The notes beneath the pieces are model-generated. The model was not told where the DNA came from. It did not search any database and worked only from the letters and a program-made list of their open reading frames with translations. Below, one piece after another: positions 17,279 through 21,761 of a stretch of DNA of 21,761 nucleotides; the first letter of the stretch is position 1, and every line of letters starts with the position of its first letter. A program made the translations under genes and the position numbers. The DNA comes from Folioceros fuciformis (lineage: Eukaryota; Anthocerotophyta; Anthocerotopsida; Anthocerotales). The stretch covers positions 1-21,761 of the forward strand of contig JBNGIO010004038.1 of the NCBI GenBank assembly GCA_049999805.1. The letters are read 5' to 3'.

Positions 17279-17356
17279 TACCTCCGTTTTCCTCCGGACA
17301 ACTCCTGTTTCCCTTCGCGTAGCGGTCGCCCATTCGGCTTACTTCAATGGGTCCCA

Positions 17357-17360
<4 letters not shown>

Positions 17361-17392
<32 letters not shown>
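17361..17392 (+). repeat. (CT)16 microsatellite
   Basis: An uninterrupted run of 16 CT units. Confidence 0.98.
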
Positions 17393-17393
<1 letters not shown>

Positions 17394-18306
17394 ACCTGGA
17401 TTCATCCTCTAATACTTACTTACCAATTCTTTGCCTTCTAAAACCACCAGCATCTTACCCCTCGTCGCGCTCACCTGCGAACTCACAGACCTCCGTCCTT
17501 ACTCGCTAGTTCTCCCGTGCCTCGACCGAAACGCACCAGCGTCCGTCATGCCCACATCGGCACTCAAAAAGTCGCGAATGGATCTTGTGCCGTATAGACC
17601 CCAGTCTACCCATGCAACCCCAGCCTGATCCCAGACCGTTTTACGCTCAATCGCCTCTCAGCTACACATGCACCAGGGTTCTGTCGGCGTTCAATCACTC
17701 CGACTTAGCGACTCCACTTCCATGAATCCTCTTTTCCTCTCACTCTAGGCACTCGTCCACGGTTCGCAGCACCCCATCCGCGGTGCCTCCAAAGGTTCCC
17801 TTTTTGAATATGGTCTCCAGTCCACTCCTCCCTCACATGGGTCTCAACGGCTTTCACCATGCAGCCATCTCGTATTTCTGCCACCACTCTTCACCTCTCA
17901 CATACACACCCCCAGTCGCGCGGTCCTGTCCTGACGACCGTTCAACGTCACGCACTCGCACTCGCTGCCTCTCTTTATCTTGCTTCTTCACTTGTTCACA
18001 TTTTCTCGACTTCACACTTAGTCCTGCCCCTCCAGGCCTTCTCCTATGGAATTAAGGAATGCTGAAATACCGAGGCTAAGGGAAGGGATACCCACTTCCA
18101 CTCTGAACTCGCGGATTCGGCCCCGACGTCTTCACCACTCCACGTGATCGCCCCGAGGATAGCTGGGGAGCTCGTCTCCCACTCGGCGAGGTTCCACCTC
18201 TCGATTTGTCTATTGGCTCGATCACGGAGCGTCCACCACCTGCACCCACACCCCCAGATTGCTACGTGCGCGCGCGTGCCTGGACCTCCTGTCCAGCACC
18301 GGCCAT
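17394..18306 (-). other. decayed minus-strand frame starting at 18306, unidentified
   Basis: From an ATG at 18306 the minus strand reads MAGAGQEVQARART, a TAG, then QSGGVGAGGGRSVIEPIDKS and an Arg/Gly-rich region. After CCT-TAG and CCT-TAA it continues with CEQVKKQDKERQRVRVRDVE. Further stops to about 17640 are mostly TGA and TAG. The strand is purine-rich, so open frames are partly expected by composition. It may be the next frame of the transposon at 18499-21200, since it has the same orientation and lies just downstream. Confidence 0.22.
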
Positions 18307-18498
18307 CGCTAGACTAAGGTTGGGTGGTTGGGCTGATTTTTGCTAATTTTCCAGGGCCTCAAACTGGCCTCTAATACACAGTGGTGGCGGTCTTTCCGCT
18401 ATAAAGTCCGTCAGGGGTCAGTCGGCGCTCTTAAATTCCAAGCGGCTCAAGTCCAAGTAAAAGCATTTCAAAAAGAACACTATCCTAGCCTGCAATTA

Positions 18499-21200
18499 CT
18501 ATCGCCTCTCTCCACGCCGCTGGCGCCTTCCCCTCGGTCTGCACACGCCTCCTCTCACTGGTCCCCCTCTTGCTCTCCTACCCCTCCGCTGATCGAGCAG
18601 ATCTTCCCACAGGATCTCTACGTCACTACTGCTGCTGGACCTTTCCAGCGGCGGCATAGGTGGGCCCTGCCACTGAGAACCACTGTTCCCCCTCCTCCTC
18701 TGGTTACTGAGGATGGCAACAGGCTCCCGCTCTACCCATCATTGGGCCTCTTCTTCCTTCAGCTCCTCCAGGACTGCCTTCGCGTAGCAATGGGGCAGGC
18801 CTGTCATCCACCAGTTGTAGCGGTAGAGTCCCTTGCGGGTCCTCAGATGCAGGCCATAGCCCCGCTTCCCTCCTGTGCCCATACATACATACAGAACTAG
18901 TTAAAGAACTCTAACCCCTTCCACATAAAGACCTGGCACATAGGAAGCCTCCTCCTCATACTGTAGCACAACTCGACCTTCTGTCATGAAGGAGGTGCTT
19001 ACCCCTTCCTCCCTTGGGCTATTGTGGGTTGTCTGCTCCCCATCTTTCTGGGGTACCTAAAGGTCCTTCACCCGTCTCGCTGTTGCTTCCTTCGGCTCTG
19101 TCCTTCTAGTGCGGATCAATCTTCTAGAGCGCCTAAGCTCAGGCGCCTTCGCTGTTTCGTCCTTGGTTCCCAGGGCTGGTCCCTCGGCTACTCTGGGCTT
19201 AGCCTGGCTACCTGTAGCGTTAGCGACTACTCAGCTACCGGTAGTCCGCTCGACTACCGGTTCCCCTGCTCGACTATCGGTAGCCCCTTCAACTACCGAG
19301 GTCGCCGTTTGACTTGGGCGCCCAACCTTACCCTTCCCCTTAACTCTCTCTCTGGCTTCGTCTCGCTCCCGCTTGTACCTGTCAGCCAGCTTCTGGGCCT
19401 GTTCCACAGCTGCTATCTCCAACTCCTACGCCTTGGCCATCTCTTGTTGTATCTCCAGGTTAGTCTCATGGGCCTCCCTCACCTGAGCTAGTAGGATCCC
19501 CTGTTGCTCCCTTAGCGCTTGGACCTTGGCCTTCGCCTGGCGTGCCTCTTCCTCAACCTGTGCCCTCTCCTTATCCAGGACTCACTATCTCTCCTCCAGT
19601 AGTTGTTGCGTCGACTCCAATCTGCCAGTAGCCTCTGGGCTTCAGCCTCCTGCTGGCATGCCTCTACTTCCTTTCCTCGGGCCTCGGCTTCCCGTTCTGC
19701 CTGCACACTCAGCCAAGTCAGAGCCCTAGCAGCCTGGTCCAGGAGATCTGCTTGGGCCTGTACCATCGCGGCAGTCAGCCCTGGCAGATCCACCTCCTGC
19801 GTTTCTCCAACAATCATTCCTCTTGCCGTAATCTGCTTGCCCAGAAACTCCCTCAACTTCTCCAGGTCTCCCACCTGCAGCCTGTCCTTTTGAGGAATGC
19901 TCCTGAAGATTTCCTTCCATCCTGAAAAAGCTCCTTGCGCCGAAACGTGCCCTAATTCGCTCTCATGCCTGGGAGGAATTAACTCGGGAGACGTTTGCTC
20001 CTGAGACTCCTCCAGCCCTGCTTCATCTTGCCCCTGCTCCTCTAGTCCTTGATTCGTGACTCCCTGGTCAGCGAGCTCTTGTTCTACCTCTTGTTCCTGT
20101 ATAGCCCGCTCCTCTGTCTGACCTTCAGTACGCTCCAGGACTGTCTCCGGTGTCTCTGACCTACTCCCTCCTCTCGTGCTCTGCCCGCTGACCCATCTCC
20201 TCTTGGCAAGGGTCTTCCTCTGAGCTGTTGTCCTCTTCTTAGGCCTGACGGGAACCTCCCCCTCCGAGCTGTCCCCACTCCCCGACACCCAACTACTGGA
20301 GTCAGCCTTCACTGGCTCAGCAGGCTTCCATTTTACATCCTTGATTGGCCTCCACATGTGCAGTGAAGCCAACACCTCCAGTTCCGACACCAGGTTAGCA
20401 TAACCATAAATATGCACTAGAAACGGGGAAATCATCGAGGGCTGAGGAGAGGGCATGGTCAGATTCTGCCTCTCCTCGTCCATCCTAGCATACAGAATTT
20501 TTCCCCAATCAATCTTGGTCCCCTTCACTACCTCATGCACAAACAGGAGCATCTGGTCAGAAGAATAATCCTGTTTGAGAACCTGGAGAAAACTAAGAAA
20601 CCACTTGGCCAGACCCATCAGCTGCGGGCTCGCCATGTCGCGAACCAACCATCCGTTAGCCTCCTTCTTTGTGCCTGGTTTGAGCATTCCTTCAGCATCT
20701 CCTGCACCTCCCCGTTTTCTCAGGGACTCCAGCACCAATCCTCCCTCTTCTCGCTGGTCACGGCCATACACCCTCCTCACTAGCTCCAGGTTCCACCCCT
20801 GCGGTCTGCCTTTGATCCCCTTCTCACGGACAGGTTCTTTCATTCTCAGGGTGCACTCCCTGACCACCTATGGCGCTGCATGGTTCCACTTCTGGGTCAT
20901 GAAACCCAGACCCAATTCATCCACCAGCCCTCCAGCTCTGACCCTCCAGTGCTCCATGTTGGGCCACAGGAGTAGGTCGATCCGGGGAACAGGAGGTCCC
21001 CCCTTCTACTCGGGTACTGTCACTCCAGGCAGCAGTTCAGGGCGCGACCTCATCCTGCCAACCTCCTCCTCGTGCTCCAGCTTCTACGGTCCCTCCTCTC
21101 TCGCGTTGAGCACTCACTGCTTGCCTCGGCCCGTCCTGTTGCCTCAGCGTCTACTTCCCTTCCAGCCGCCTTCACGCTCCCGGGTTACTGCCCTTCACGT
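18499..21200 (-). pseudogene. gag-like plant transposon protein gene, decayed by C-to-T nonsense changes
   Basis: One long minus frame can be followed from about 21200 to a stop at 18499. The N-terminal domain (RIDLLLWPNMEHWRV, WLVRDMASPQLMGLAKWFL, MLLFVHEVVKGTKIDWGKIL, MISPFLVHIYGYANL) resembles the 'putative plant transposon protein' domain found in gag-like genes of plant retroelements. A Lys/Arg and Ser-rich linker follows, then a coiled coil (LDKERAQVEEEARQAKAK, AQKLADRYKRERDEARERV). The C-terminal part contains RKGLYRYNWWMTGLPHCYAK. The longest undamaged piece is 20867-19512. There is one frameshift near 19622. In-frame stops at 21144, 21114, 21084, 21006, 20868, 19585, 19582, 19426, 19231, 19057 and 18739 all fit CAG-to-TAG or CGA-to-TGA; only the TAA at 18901 does not. 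A short ACCGGTAGTCGAGC repeat occurs near 19230-19290. No pol domains or LTRs were found. Confidence 0.6.
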
Positions 21201-21761
21201 TTCGAATACTAACTTAATTCCCCCCCAGACTTCCCTTTAGGGTTTTTATACTGGCCGTTTTCTTCTCTCACTACTGCCAGTTGGACTACCACCAGTTGCC
21301 CTTTTCATGGCAGTTGCCCCGCTGGCCACCGTCGCCCAGTCACCTCAACCCATCCTTTTTCCTAAATCCACAACTAGCTAGCCCCCTTCCCTACTCATTT
21401 CTATTCCTTATTTTCCAGGGGGGGGCATATATAACCACCTATGTGTCCCCGAACCACCAAGGCCCAAGGACACCCTTACTCACCCACTTCTAGATCGTGG
21501 TCTTCGGTATCCGAAACACCCAAAGACCAAGGCCACTTTTGGGTATGAATACCCCTATCTTATTCACATACTAAGCCGATTCGCTCGTTCCTTCACACAA
21601 AAAATTGCAGCCTGCTCATTTTGTCACACAAAATGGGAGTGTTGAAAGTTTTTTTCCTCTATAGTACGTGACTCCCCTCCTCCGCCGCCGCAGTCTTGGG
21701 TTCAATGGCCTTTTCGGCTCCGTATTCTACCCCTCTTCCCCTTCTGACTGTGCTCCTTGCG
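21201..21761. other. right-end region upstream of the gag-like gene
   Basis: It probably holds the leader or promoter of the minus-strand element. A C-run, pyrimidine-rich text and the palindromic-looking TTTGGGTATGAATACCC near 21540 are present. I searched for a TG..CA LTR border and for a Met-tRNA primer-binding site on the minus strand and saw none convincing. No other gene is seen. Confidence 0.25.
21426..21435 (-). promoter_or_regulatory. candidate TATA box for the minus-strand element
   Basis: The minus strand reads GTTATATATG here, about 225 bases upstream of the first recognisable coding part of the gag-like gene. This is motif and position only. Confidence 0.25.

Noticed and set aside
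18343-18900. + strand open frame of about 186 codons
   Set aside because: It lies antisense to the minus transposon frame, which reads RKGLYRYNWWMTGLPHCYAK here. It has no ATG start and is low-complexity Pro/Ser.

Overview
The window reads as nuclear DNA of a land plant or close streptophyte relative. It carries a Ty1/copia retrotransposon, a DYW-class PPR fragment, a seed-globulin-like cupin and introns with GT..AG borders. In-frame stops in decayed genes fit C-to-T change at CG and CHG sites, the contexts methylated in plants. I cannot name the lineage. There are no bacterial-style operons, rRNA, tRNA or CRISPR arrays.

Layout. Positions 1-2443 are the 3' end of a copia element: an undamaged RT-RNase H reading frame, a polypurine tract and a 221-bp LTR ending TGTTG..CAACA. 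Positions 2444-4145 are mostly gene-poor. Positions 4146-6275 and 6322-8424 are two long intronless frames on the + strand, 46 bases apart. They encode very charged proteins built from tandem Trp/Arg/Glu-rich helical repeats; I recognise no family, and they are the best candidates for something undescribed.

From about 8.7 kb to the right end the sequence is a graveyard. A PPR-DYW gene (+, 9321-10260) is split by a 469-bp MITE-like element with perfect 20-bp terminal inverted repeats, and a second, inverted, truncated copy lies just downstream. On the minus strand are a broken intron-containing RNase P p30 (RPP30) gene (11221-12309) and a broken cupin storage-globulin-like gene (15269-16234). 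A long gag-like plant transposon frame (18499-21200) has about a dozen in-frame stops, nearly all of the CAG-to-TAG or CGA-to-TGA type. Between them lie minisatellites, GCC-rich and CT repeats, and minus-strand frames that I could not identify.

There is no sign of one pathway. The intact parts are the copia frame and the two repeat-protein genes. The rest is host gene fragments and mobile DNA. Most calls come from reading translated sequence by eye against remembered family patterns, without database searches.
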